From Chthoniobacterales bacterium (lineage in GTDB: Bacteria > Verrucomicrobiota > Verrucomicrobiia > Chthoniobacterales > UBA10450), in NCBI GenBank assembly GCA_013695925.1, contig JACCZO010000076.1, positions 1-6,307 of the forward strand: a stretch of 6,307 nucleotides of DNA. Direction: 5' to 3'. The translations under genes were made by a program, and so were the position numbers. The notes below the pieces were generated by a model. That model searched no databases, was not told the DNA's origin, and saw nothing but the letters and a program-made list of their open reading frames with translations. Positions 1-5,077 of this stretch are shown one piece after another. Each line of letters begins with the position of its first letter. The first letter of the stretch is position 1.

Positions 1-544
1 GATGCGGACGCGAGCCGGGCAGGCTGTTGAAATCGCCGAGCAGAATCAGCGGCGCGCCGCGAGAGGTCGAGTCCAGCCAGTCCGCGCTGGTCAGCAGTTC
101 CGCCTGCAGCAATCGTTCCCTTTGCCCCAGGCCGAGATGAGTATTGATCACCTGCACCGCGCCCAAGCCAGTGGCGATCTCCATCGCGAGCGCGGCGCGA
201 TCCTCGCGGCAGAAGAACGGCGGATCGCCGGGCAGGCAAGCCGAGCGTAGAAGCATCATCGGGTAGCGGCTAAGGATCGCGTGCCCGTAATGTTCCTCAC
301 CCCATTGCATCGCCGCGTGGAAATGGCGATGCCAACCCAATTGCTCGGCGATCAGACCGGCCTGGTCGACTCCGGCAGAGCGCTGCCGGCTCAAATCAAG
401 CTCTTGCAAGCCGATGATATCGACCGACAGATCGCCGATCACCTCGGCGATCCGCAACTCGGAGCGTTGCCCATCCGTCCCGACGCAGCCATGCACGTTG
501 TAAGTCGCCACGCGCAGCGTCTTTTCGGGCGTCTCTTCAGTCAT
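1..544 (-). CDS. EEP-family endonuclease/exonuclease/phosphatase, 3' end outside window
   Basis: Reading the minus strand from the ATG at 544-542 gives 181 uninterrupted codons to the window edge, so the C-terminus is missing. Visible motifs of the endonuclease/exonuclease/phosphatase superfamily are: TYNVHG near residues 14-19 (Asn16), the LQELD block with the metal-binding Glu48, GHAILSR at 87-93, VINTHLGLGQRERLLQAELL at 132-151 (His136), and LLGDFNSLPG at 168-177 (Asp171, Asn173). The usual final SDHxP block would lie in the missing part. No signal peptide or membrane segment is seen, so it is probably cytoplasmic. The start is 21 bp downstream of the stop of the phospholipase D-like gene, with no good ribosome site between, suggesting one operon with coupled translation. 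E. coli also keeps an EEP protein (YbhP) next to ClsB. The substrate cannot be told from sequence; members cleave nucleic acids, phosphoinositides or sphingomyelin. Confidence 0.88.
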   Translation of the reverse strand, partial: MTEETPEKTLRVATYNVHGCVGTDGQRSELRIAEVIGDLSVDIIGLQELDLSRQRSAGVDQAGLIAEQLGWHRHFHAAMQWGEEHYGHAILSRYPMMLLRSACLPGDPPFFCREDRAALAMEIATGLGAVQVINTHLGLGQRERLLQAELLTSADWLDSTSRGAPLILLGDFNSLPGSRPH

Positions 545-565
545 CGTTAGGCAAAGTGCGGCGGG

Positions 566-1861
566 TCACATCTGCGAGCGGAAGATCGACATCGCGCGCC
601 CCTTGATCTTTTCCTCCCATGGCCGTCGACGCCAATCGTGGAGGGTGACTTCACGCGAGTGCTCTTTGTCCTCATCAAAAACCCGCGCGTGCTGCGCGAC
701 GAAATCCTTATCGAGCACATTCAGGTTCGCCTCCTCGTTCAACGACATGGAACGATTATCAAGATTGGCCGAACCGACCGAGGCCCAGCAGTCGTCGACC
801 AGCAAATATTTGCAATGAAAGCGCGCCGGCTGGTATTCATAGAAACGCGCCCCGGCCTCGAGCAGCGGTTTCCAGCGCGTCTTGCCGACCGCGCGCACGA
901 TCCTGGCGTCGATGTCGGTGCCCGGCATGATGATCTCCACCTTCACCCCGCGCTGGAGCGCTTCGATCAAGGTCCGAACGGTCAGGTTACCGGGAATGAA
1001 ATAGGCGTTCGCGATCCGGATCCGTTCCCGTGCGGCGGCGATCGAGACGAGTAACATCAGCCGCGCGCTGTCGCTCCCCTCGCCCGCTGAGCTCTTAAAA
1101 ATCTGGCAGAGCTGATTGCCCGCCTTCTCCTGCCTTGGAAAATAAGGATCGCCGTGCAGGAGTTCCGCCCGCGTCTCCATCCAGTTATCCATGAAGGCTT
1201 GCTGCAATTGCGCCACGACCGGCCCTTCCACCTGGTAGTGTGAATCGCGCCACCGACCGTGCGTTCGTCCGTCGCCTTGCCAGCCATCGGCAATCCCAAC
1301 TCCGCCGATAAATCCCAGCTTGCCGTCGATCACCAGAATTTTGCGATGCGTCCGGTAATTGATCCGCGAGAAATGGACGAAGCGAAAAATTTCCACGCAC
1401 ACACCGGCGTCTTTCATCAACTGGATGGCGCGACCATGGACCGAGTCACTTCCCATCGCATCCTGCAGGAAATGCACTTTCACCCCGGCCCGCGCCCGTT
1501 CCGCCAGCGCGGCCGCAAAAGCGTCCGAGACTTCACCTTCTTTCCAGAGAAAGTTCTCGAAGGTGATCGTGCGGGCGGCCGAGCGAATGCCCGCGAGCAT
1601 GGCCGGAAAAATCTCGTCGCCGTTCTCGAGCGGGGTGATCCTGTTCCCTTCCACCAACGGCGGCCCGAGCAGATGCCCCATCGTGCGGACGAAAACGTCG
1701 TCCCCGATTTTGTAGTCGGCCTTGATCGCGTGCCGGATCTTTTTTTCCGACGAAAAAAAATTCCGCGCCAGAAAAAGGGTGATGAAGCTGCTCGCGGCGG
1801 CCGTGCCGAGGAGTTTCGGCCACCGCGGCGGATCAGGTCGAAAGGAGAGCTTCATTTCCAT
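566..1861 (-). CDS. cls: Cardiolipin synthase / phospholipase D-like protein (two HKD motifs)
   Basis: The 431-residue product carries two complete phospholipase D HxKxxxxD motifs: THRKILVIDG with His172, Lys174 and Asp179, and FHCKYLLVDD with His349, Lys351 and Asp356, the latter followed by GSANLDNRS. Conserved ENFLW (102-106) and ANAYFIPG (284-291) blocks also fit bacterial cardiolipin synthases, which condense phosphatidyl groups at the inner membrane. A moderately hydrophobic stretch at 16-35 may anchor the N-terminus, but the two strong helices of ClsA are absent, so the protein looks more like the ClsB type (about 410 residues). Met1 and Met3 are both possible starts. The ATG at 1861 directly abuts the stop of a possible 19-codon leader ORF. 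An EEP-family gene follows after 21 bp. Other members of the superfamily hydrolyse phospholipids or nucleic acids, so the exact reaction is inferred. Confidence 0.88.
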   Translation of the reverse strand: MEMKLSFRPDPPRWPKLLGTAAASSFITLFLARNFFSSEKKIRHAIKADYKIGDDVFVRTMGHLLGPPLVEGNRITPLENGDEIFPAMLAGIRSAARTITFENFLWKEGEVSDAFAAALAERARAGVKVHFLQDAMGSDSVHGRAIQLMKDAGVCVEIFRFVHFSRINYRTHRKILVIDGKLGFIGGVGIADGWQGDGRTHGRWRDSHYQVEGPVVAQLQQAFMDNWMETRAELLHGDPYFPRQEKAGNQLCQIFKSSAGEGSDSARLMLLVSIAAARERIRIANAYFIPGNLTVRTLIEALQRGVKVEIIMPGTDIDARIVRAVGKTRWKPLLEAGARFYEYQPARFHCKYLLVDDCWASVGSANLDNRSMSLNEEANLNVLDKDFVAQHARVFDEDKEHSREVTLHDWRRRPWEEKIKGRAMSIFRSQM

Positions 1862-1921
1862 TCAATCGCGCCCCGCGATGCATTCGATCCCCTTTACCGG
1901 GAACAGTTTGGCCTGATTCAT
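1862..1921 (-). CDS. Possible 19-codon leader ORF before the cardiolipin synthase gene
   Basis: On the minus strand an ATG at 1921-1919 opens MNQAKLFPVKGIECIAGRD and stops at TGA 1864-1862. The next base begins the ATG of the phospholipase D-like gene, so the two are in the same frame with zero spacing. An AGGT lies about ten bases upstream of this ATG, whereas the main gene has only a weak GGGGCG stretch. The codons look ordinary for the genome. It could be a translated leader peptide coupled to the main gene, an old N-terminal extension cut off by a nonsense change, or chance. No family is recognised. Confidence 0.22.
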   Translation of the reverse strand: MNQAKLFPVKGIECIAGRD

Positions 1922-1931
1922 TTCGCGGCAC

Positions 1932-1960
1932 CTGGAGCGACGGGCGCCGTCCCGTCCGCG
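1932..1960 (+). repeat. GGAG-headed REP-like palindrome, single copy
   Basis: The stretch begins CTGGAG and contains the stem GACGGG (1939-1944), a six-base loop, and CCCGTC (1951-1956). It aligns over 29 bases, with about five mismatches, to the reverse complement of one half of the element at 4047-4131, including the same stem position and loop length. The two are therefore copies of one intergenic repeat family. A G(T/G)AG tetranucleotide at the foot of a hairpin is the known hallmark of REP sequences moved by RAYT transposases. It lies in the leader region of the cardiolipin synthase gene. Confidence 0.55.
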
Positions 1961-2003
1961 TCTCCTGCGCGTGGTTACGACAGAGGGGGAGGCAGACATC
2001 TGC

Positions 2004-2055
2004 GTAGCGCACACGTCTCGTGTGCGGGCGACGGTGTTCCACCGTCGCGAACTTT
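2004..2055 (+). repeat. GTAG-headed two-hairpin repeat, copy A (REP-like)
   Basis: The unit starts with GTAG and then forms hairpin 1, GCACACG / CGTGTGC with loop TCT (2009-2025). After two bases comes hairpin 2, GCGACGGTG (2028-2036) / CACCGTCGC (2040-2048) with loop TTC, then GAACTTT. A second copy lies in inverted orientation at 2097-2148. The first 22 bases match that copy perfectly. The stem of hairpin 2 differs at four of nine pairs, and every difference is compensated on the other arm. A further small hairpin, GCTCAA / TTGAGC, follows at 2056-2070. The GTAG head and the inverted pairing fit REP/BIME elements; the Verrucomicrobial assignment is from memory. Confidence 0.85.
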
Positions 2056-2096
2056 GCTCAAAGCTTGAGCACACAAAAAATCACGGCGCAAAAGGA

Positions 2097-2148
2097 AAAG
2101 TTCGTCGCGCTGGAACAGCGCGACCAGCACACGAGACGTGTGCGCTAC
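2097..2148 (-). repeat. GTAG-headed two-hairpin repeat, copy B (REP-like), inverted
   Basis: Read on the minus strand from 2148, this copy gives GTAG, the same GCACACG / CGTGTGC hairpin with loop TCT, a two-base spacer, then GTCGCGCTG / CAGCGCGAC with loop TTC (plus-strand arms 2104-2112 and 2116-2124), then GAACTTT. Unit length, spacer and loops equal those of copy A at 2004-2055; the two are separated by 41 bases. Together they form a head-to-head pair of about 145 bp between the divergent cardiolipin synthase and TPR genes. The transcript of either strand could fold into one long structure. Confidence 0.85.
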
Positions 2149-2242
2149 CCGGCATTGTGAATAGCGTCGCGGCCGCAGGCAGTGTATCGAAAACGCGTAA
2201 GCAAAATTCAAGGAGCTCCGTACCGTCCCCCGATCGATCGTC

Positions 2243-3112
2243 ATGACAAAGCAAAGTGGAAAACCGAAGTCCGCGCCCAAGCCATCCGCCTGGCCGGGGC
2301 CGATCCTTCTTCTCTTCGCCTTCGCCCTCGGCGCGGGAACAATTTGGCTCGTCATGCGTGGCTCGCGAAACGATACGGCCCAACCCGTCATCGAAAGCTT
2401 TCTCCCTGCCGGCCGGATACCGCTCCCCCTCCCCGCTTTGGGCGCATCGCCTGTCACCGCCGCGCCGCCCGAGGTTTCGCAACTCACCCCGGCCGACGCT
2501 GCCCGCACCCTGGCTAACTGGAATTACGACCGGCAAGACTGGCAACACGCGATCGAGCACTACGAAGAAGCGATTGCGCTCGGGGCCGACAACGCCGACG
2601 TGCGGACCGATCTCGGCAACTGCTTCCGTTTTCTCGTGCAACCGGAGAAGGCGCTGGAGCAATATCAAATCGCGCAGAAGCAAAATCCGCAGCACGAAAA
2701 CAGTCTCTTTAACCAGATCAGCCTCTTCGCCCAGGTGCTGCACGAACACGAGCGCGCCGAAACCGCCGCGAATGAATTCATCGCGCGTTTCCCGCAAAGC
2801 CCGCAGGCGGCGGCGGCCCGGCAGTTAGTCCAACCGGCGCCACAGCAAAAGCAGCCAGCCGTTGCCGGCACCTTAGAACGCCCACATCCCCTGGGCGAAG
2901 CGGCCGGTGTAGAGCGCGAGATAGAGAACCGACCAGAGCGTAAGCATGGCAAACCAGAAACGCCGGCCGGTGCAGGCCTGCGAGAACAGGATGAAGATAG
3001 GAAAGAGAGTCAGGCCATAACGCGGCACGCTCAGGACATAGGCAGTGCTGCAGATGAGGAGCCAGTTGAAGGTAATCCACACCGAGTAGGACGGCCGCAG
3101 GCGAATCCATGA
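2243..3112 (+). CDS. Membrane-anchored TPR protein; C-terminal tail doubtful
   Basis: The open frame encodes 289 residues. Residues 1-18 are basic and polar, residues 19-38 form one hydrophobic helix (PILLLFAFALGAGTIWLVM), a Pro/Ala-rich linker runs to about 82, and three tetratricopeptide-like helical repeats span about 84-118, 119-152 and 153-187. This predicts a single-pass inner-membrane protein with a soluble TPR scaffold, probably a binding platform; the partner is unknown. Residues 196-210 are Pro/Gln/Ala-rich. From residue 211 (base 2873) onward the frame lies exactly antisense, in codon register, to the converging mannosyltransferase gene and is polar, low in hydrophobics and unlike a domain. 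The functional protein probably ends near residue 195-210, with the stop lost. An AAGGAG at 2210-2215 is 27 bases before the ATG, too far for a normal ribosome site. No earlier in-frame start is seen. Confidence 0.72.
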   Translation: MTKQSGKPKSAPKPSAWPGPILLLFAFALGAGTIWLVMRGSRNDTAQPVIESFLPAGRIPLPLPALGASPVTAAPPEVSQLTPADAARTLANWNYDRQDWQHAIEHYEEAIALGADNADVRTDLGNCFRFLVQPEKALEQYQIAQKQNPQHENSLFNQISLFAQVLHEHERAETAANEFIARFPQSPQAAAARQLVQPAPQQKQPAVAGTLERPHPLGEAAGVEREIENRPERKHGKPETPAGAGLREQDEDRKESQAITRHAQDIGSAADEEPVEGNPHRVGRPQANP

Positions 3113-4018
3113 CCAGACGGTGCAGAGGGTGATGAGGATAATGCCAATCAACTCGTTCAAGCCTTCGTTCACGTTCATCCCGTGCGCGCGAAGATAGACG
3201 TCGTAAATCCCGAACCAGGGCGAGGCGAACTTCTTATACCAATGCTCGTGCATGATCTTGGTAAAGGCGAAGAAGTCGCCCGTGACCTCGTAGTTGAGCC
3301 AGAGATAGCCAAGGAAACCTAACGGCACCAGGCCGAGCCAGAGCCAGCGGAAATTGATCCGGCGGGTTTGCCAGTATTGGATCGCGACCTCCATCGCCAG
3401 CGCCGGACCGAGGATCAAGCCGTTTACCCGGGTGAGGCAGGCCCCGGCGCCGAGCACTCCGGCGAGCGCCCAGTGCGACTTCCGCGCGGCGAGGAAGCAA
3501 CCGAGAGTCAGAGCAAGAAAGAGACTTTCGGTATAACCAATGTGCAGAAAGAAACTCGTCGGAAAGATGAGGAGAAACCAGACCGCGTTGCGTGAGACTG
3601 CTTCCGTCTCATCGCAGCGGGCCAGCCGTCGGAGCAAGAGCGCAGCGGCCACGGAAGCAAAACCCGAAACGATGAAGGCGGCCAGCATGTAGTCACGAGC
3701 GAGCAACGCCGTCAGCCTAACGAGCCAAGGATAGAGCGGAAAGAAAACGAGCGAGACCCGGCCATCGCCCGCTGCGACATAGCCGTGTTCCGCCAGCCGC
3801 AGGTAGTGGGTCGAGTCCCAGTTGTTCCACATCTCAAGCCAGCCGCCGTGTTTCGGAGTGAAGGCCGCGACCGCCTGGATACCAAAGGTGAAGAGGAGCG
3901 CCTTGATCGCCAGGACCCAGCCGATCGTTTCCCAATCCGCGCGGGGGATGCGCGCGAACCAACCCGCGCGCTCAGGCGCGGGGACTGGAGCCTCAGTCGG
4001 CACAGTGATGGAGTTCAC
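2873..4018 (-). CDS. PIG-V-like integral membrane mannosyltransferase
   Basis: With a GTG start at 4018-4016 the product has 381 residues, is very hydrophobic and has many predicted membrane helices. Motifs match the PIG-V / bacterial mannosyltransferase family (GT-C fold, polyprenol-phosphate sugar donor): NNWDSTHYLRLAEHGY (65-80, with the Trp-Asp active-site loop after helix 1), FFPLYPW (92-98), FPTSFFLHIGYTESLFLAL (152-170), LTRVNGLIL (195-203) and VPRYGLTLFP (331-340). It is expected to add a sugar to a lipid or glycan at the membrane; the acceptor is unknown. The open frame reaches another GTG at 4165, but that extension translates an intergenic palindromic repeat (4047-4131), so I reject it. 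No clear ribosome site precedes 4018, which leaves the start uncertain. Its 3' end converges on and overlaps the TPR reading frame by 240 bases. Confidence 0.85.
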   Translation of the reverse strand: MNSITVPTEAPVPAPERAGWFARIPRADWETIGWVLAIKALLFTFGIQAVAAFTPKHGGWLEMWNNWDSTHYLRLAEHGYVAAGDGRVSLVFFPLYPWLVRLTALLARDYMLAAFIVSGFASVAAALLLRRLARCDETEAVSRNAVWFLLIFPTSFFLHIGYTESLFLALTLGCFLAARKSHWALAGVLGAGACLTRVNGLILGPALAMEVAIQYWQTRRINFRWLWLGLVPLGFLGYLWLNYEVTGDFFAFTKIMHEHWYKKFASPWFGIYDVYLRAHGMNVNEGLNELIGIILITLCTVWSWIRLRPSYSVWITFNWLLICSTAYVLSVPRYGLTLFPIFILFSQACTGRRFWFAMLTLWSVLYLALYTGRFAQGMWAF

Positions 4019-4046
4019 AATGAGCGTTTCACGAACGTGACACCCC

Positions 4047-4131
4047 CTGGAGGGACGACTTGAGCCTGCCCGCTGCGGCGAGTGTCGTCCGAGTTTCTGA
4101 AACAGGGACGGGATAGCGCCCGTCCCTCCAG
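4047..4131. repeat. Inverted pair of GGAG-headed hairpins (BIME-like / small palindromic element)
   Basis: The ends are an 11-bp perfect inverted repeat, CTGGAGGGACG (4047-4057) and CGTCCCTCCAG (4121-4131). Within it are two hairpins: GGACGAC (4053-4059) with GTCGTCC (4084-4090) and a long loop, and GGGACGGG (4105-4112) with CCCGTCCC (4119-4126) and a six-base loop. GTTTC / GAAAC (4093-4103) forms a small palindrome between them. Each hairpin is headed by GGAG on its own strand. The right half recurs at 1932-1960. An 8-base direct repeat, TGACACCC, occurs at 4038-4045 and 4160-4167 and may mark the boundary of a larger insertion. The element sits in the leader of the mannosyltransferase gene. 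Confidence 0.7.
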
Positions 4132-4207
4132 TTCCCGCTGTCCGTGCCTGAAAGGTGCATGACACCCTCTAGCGAAGACGCCCGCGCCCGTCGAGTACGA
4201 ACCAATC

Positions 4208-4324
4208 TCAAAGCTCGATCGTTTTTCCGATGCCCGGCAGCAGTAGTTCTTTTCCGGCGGCCCTGGCGACCTTGCCGTCCGTCGCGACCGCGAAACAGGC
4301 ATGCCCGCAATAAGTAATCATCAT
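4208..4324 (-). pseudogene. MBL-fold hydrolase (UPF0173-like) remnant with internal in-frame deletion
   Basis: From ATG at 4324-4322 the minus strand encodes 38 residues, MMITYCGHACFAVATDGK followed by VARAAGKELLLPGIGKTIEL. The first part matches the start of metallo-beta-lactamase-fold metal-dependent hydrolases of the UPF0173 type (KITYxGHACFxxxTDGK). The second part resembles their usual C-terminal end (AAGKELLLxxIGETIEL). The roughly 190 residues between, including the HxHxDH metal site, are missing, yet the frame is kept. AGGT lies six bases upstream of the ATG, so the original translation start is intact. It is divergent from the DUF5069 gene. An enzyme is impossible at this length. It is either a deletion remnant, possibly still translated, or an assembly collapse. 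Family recognition is from memory of consensus ends. Confidence 0.55.
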
Positions 4325-4462
4325 GGAATTACCTACTGATCGATTGCCAAAGGCGCAACGGCCTGTCGAGGGATGCCTCAGACGGAAGAGAAAATGCCGC
4401 GCGCTCCGCTCCGCGCGCAGCGCCGGTTTGCGTCGACCCTCGATTCGTTTCAGATTCGGCGC
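4325..4462. promoter_or_regulatory. Divergent intergenic region between MBL remnant and DUF5069 gene
   Basis: This 138-bp stretch must contain the start signals for both divergent genes. AGGT (plus-strand complement at 4331-4334) serves the minus-strand ATG at 4324. GGAAG at about 4384-4388 is well placed for an alternative plus-strand ATG at 4394. A GC-rich hairpin, GCGCGC / GCGCGC, spans 4399-4418. I see no convincing -35/-10 pair. Confidence 0.3.
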
Positions 4463-4876
4463 ATGAAACCAAGAAGCACGGAAGACGAGACGAACGGCCT
4501 GCGTTACTTCCCCCGTCTCTTGGACAAGATCCGGCTCCACGCCGCCGGGACGCTTGATCCCGAATACCACGAAAATCTCGGCCGCGGTGCCGACCGGCGC
4601 CTGATCAAATTTCTGCGGATCGAATACGACAAACTGCGCGAGCGCGTCCTGCAAGGCGGCACGGACGCCGAAATCCTGGAGTGGTGTTACGCCCACGGGC
4701 ACCGGCTCTACAAGAACGACATCGAAATCTGGAACGGCTTCATTTCCAAACTGGGCTGGAACGATTTCGCCTCCGGTCATCTGGCCAAATCAAAGGACGA
4801 AGCCGGCTTGGCCGACCGAGACGATATTCTCACCCTGGGTCAGTTATTTGATGTGGAGGAAGGCCGCAAGAAGTAG
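4463..4876 (+). CDS. DUF5069 domain-containing protein
   Basis: The product from ATG 4463 has 137 residues, close to the usual length of DUF5069 proteins. Recognisable family blocks are YFPRLLDKIRLHAAGTL (15-31), EYHENLGRGADRR (34-46), FLRIEYDKLRERVLQGGTD (50-68), EILEWCYAHG (70-79), IWNGFISKLGWND (89-101) and AGLADRDDI (114-122). The protein is soluble and charged; no catalytic role is established for the family and none is claimed here. In-frame upstream ATGs exist at 4373 and 4394, the latter with a good GGAAG ribosome site, which would add 23 basic residues. I prefer 4463 because family members begin just before the YFPR block, but the 4394 start is possible. The C-terminus VEEGRKK ends where the family normally ends, so the gene is intact. 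Sequence homology to unrelated genes begins within about ten bases of its stop. Confidence 0.87.
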   Translation: MKPRSTEDETNGLRYFPRLLDKIRLHAAGTLDPEYHENLGRGADRRLIKFLRIEYDKLRERVLQGGTDAEILEWCYAHGHRLYKNDIEIWNGFISKLGWNDFASGHLAKSKDEAGLADRDDILTLGQLFDVEEGRKK

Positions 4877-4885
4877 GCGGACAGG

Positions 4886-5077
4886 TGTGCGGCGCGCCGC
4901 CTCGGTAGCATTCGCGAGGTGGTCGCGGTAATAGGTCAGCGCGCCGTATTCGTCGTCGTCGTACTGACCGGTAATGGTAAGAATCGGGATGCTGATTTTC
5001 CTGAACTGTTCGGCGGAGGGACTGAAGGCGTCGTAGTAGGCATCGCGCGATGGATGCTGGATGACACGCTGGAAATT
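4886..5077 (-). pseudogene. Internal fragment of a CocE/NonD (X-Pro dipeptidyl-peptidase S15-like) hydrolase
   Basis: The minus strand reads NFQRVIQHPSRDAYYDAF, then SPSAEQFRKISIPILTITGQ, then YDDDEYGALTYYRDHLANAT, without a stop. This is the region before and including the catalytic-acid segment of CocE/NonD alpha/beta hydrolases (FQxxxxHPxxDAYW..., IPxLxITGxYD, GALxYYR). The family is typically 550-650 residues; here only about 64 residues survive. Homology is lost on the low-coordinate side near a 12-base palindrome (GCGGCGCGCCGC, 4889-4900), and the frame then ends at a TAA at 4846-4844 inside the DUF5069 gene. On the high-coordinate side it changes at about 5077 into an S8 protease on the opposite strand. 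No start, nucleophile serine or catalytic histidine is present. Exact edges are estimates. Confidence 0.65.

Noticed and set aside
2..550. Two plus-strand frames at 2-250 and 281-550
   Set aside because: Both are antisense to the EEP gene, whose conserved blocks run continuously on the minus strand across the gap between them.
638..1054. 138-codon plus-strand open frame
   Set aside because: It is fully antisense to the phospholipase D-like gene, which has both catalytic motifs. No independent signal supports it.
1259..2068. 269-codon plus-strand open frame
   Set aside because: It is antisense to the phospholipase D-like gene and then crosses the intergenic repeats. It is rich in Arg, Pro and His, as expected of a shadow frame in GC-rich DNA.
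2004..2148. Intrinsic terminator or CRISPR-like repeat
   Set aside because: There are only two copies, in inverted orientation, with no spacer array. The hairpins lack a following T-run in either direction.
1975..2508. Minus-strand and plus-strand frames through the 2004-2148 repeats
   Set aside because: Their shared peptide-like strings (such as AHTSRV) are translations of the palindromic repeat, not protein conservation.
4019..4165. Upstream GTG at 4165 giving a 430-residue mannosyltransferase
   Set aside because: The added 49 residues translate the palindromic repeat at 4047-4131 and show no membrane or family signal. Family proteins begin shortly before the first helix, so the GTG at 4018 fits better.
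4399..4418. GCGCGC hairpin before DUF5069 as a regulatory site
   Set aside because: It is short, of low complexity, and within the possible N-terminal extension of the gene. Base composition alone explains it.
4325..4780. Long minus-strand frame running from 4780 into the MBL remnant
   Set aside because: Its first 150 codons are antisense to the DUF5069 gene and its leader. Only the last 38 codons, from the ATG at 4324, have family resemblance and a ribosome site.
5061..5075. ATG at 5061 as a true start of the S8 protease
   Set aside because: The first five codons are antisense to the CocE fragment, there is no signal peptide, and the catalytic Asp and His regions are missing. It is a truncation, not a start.
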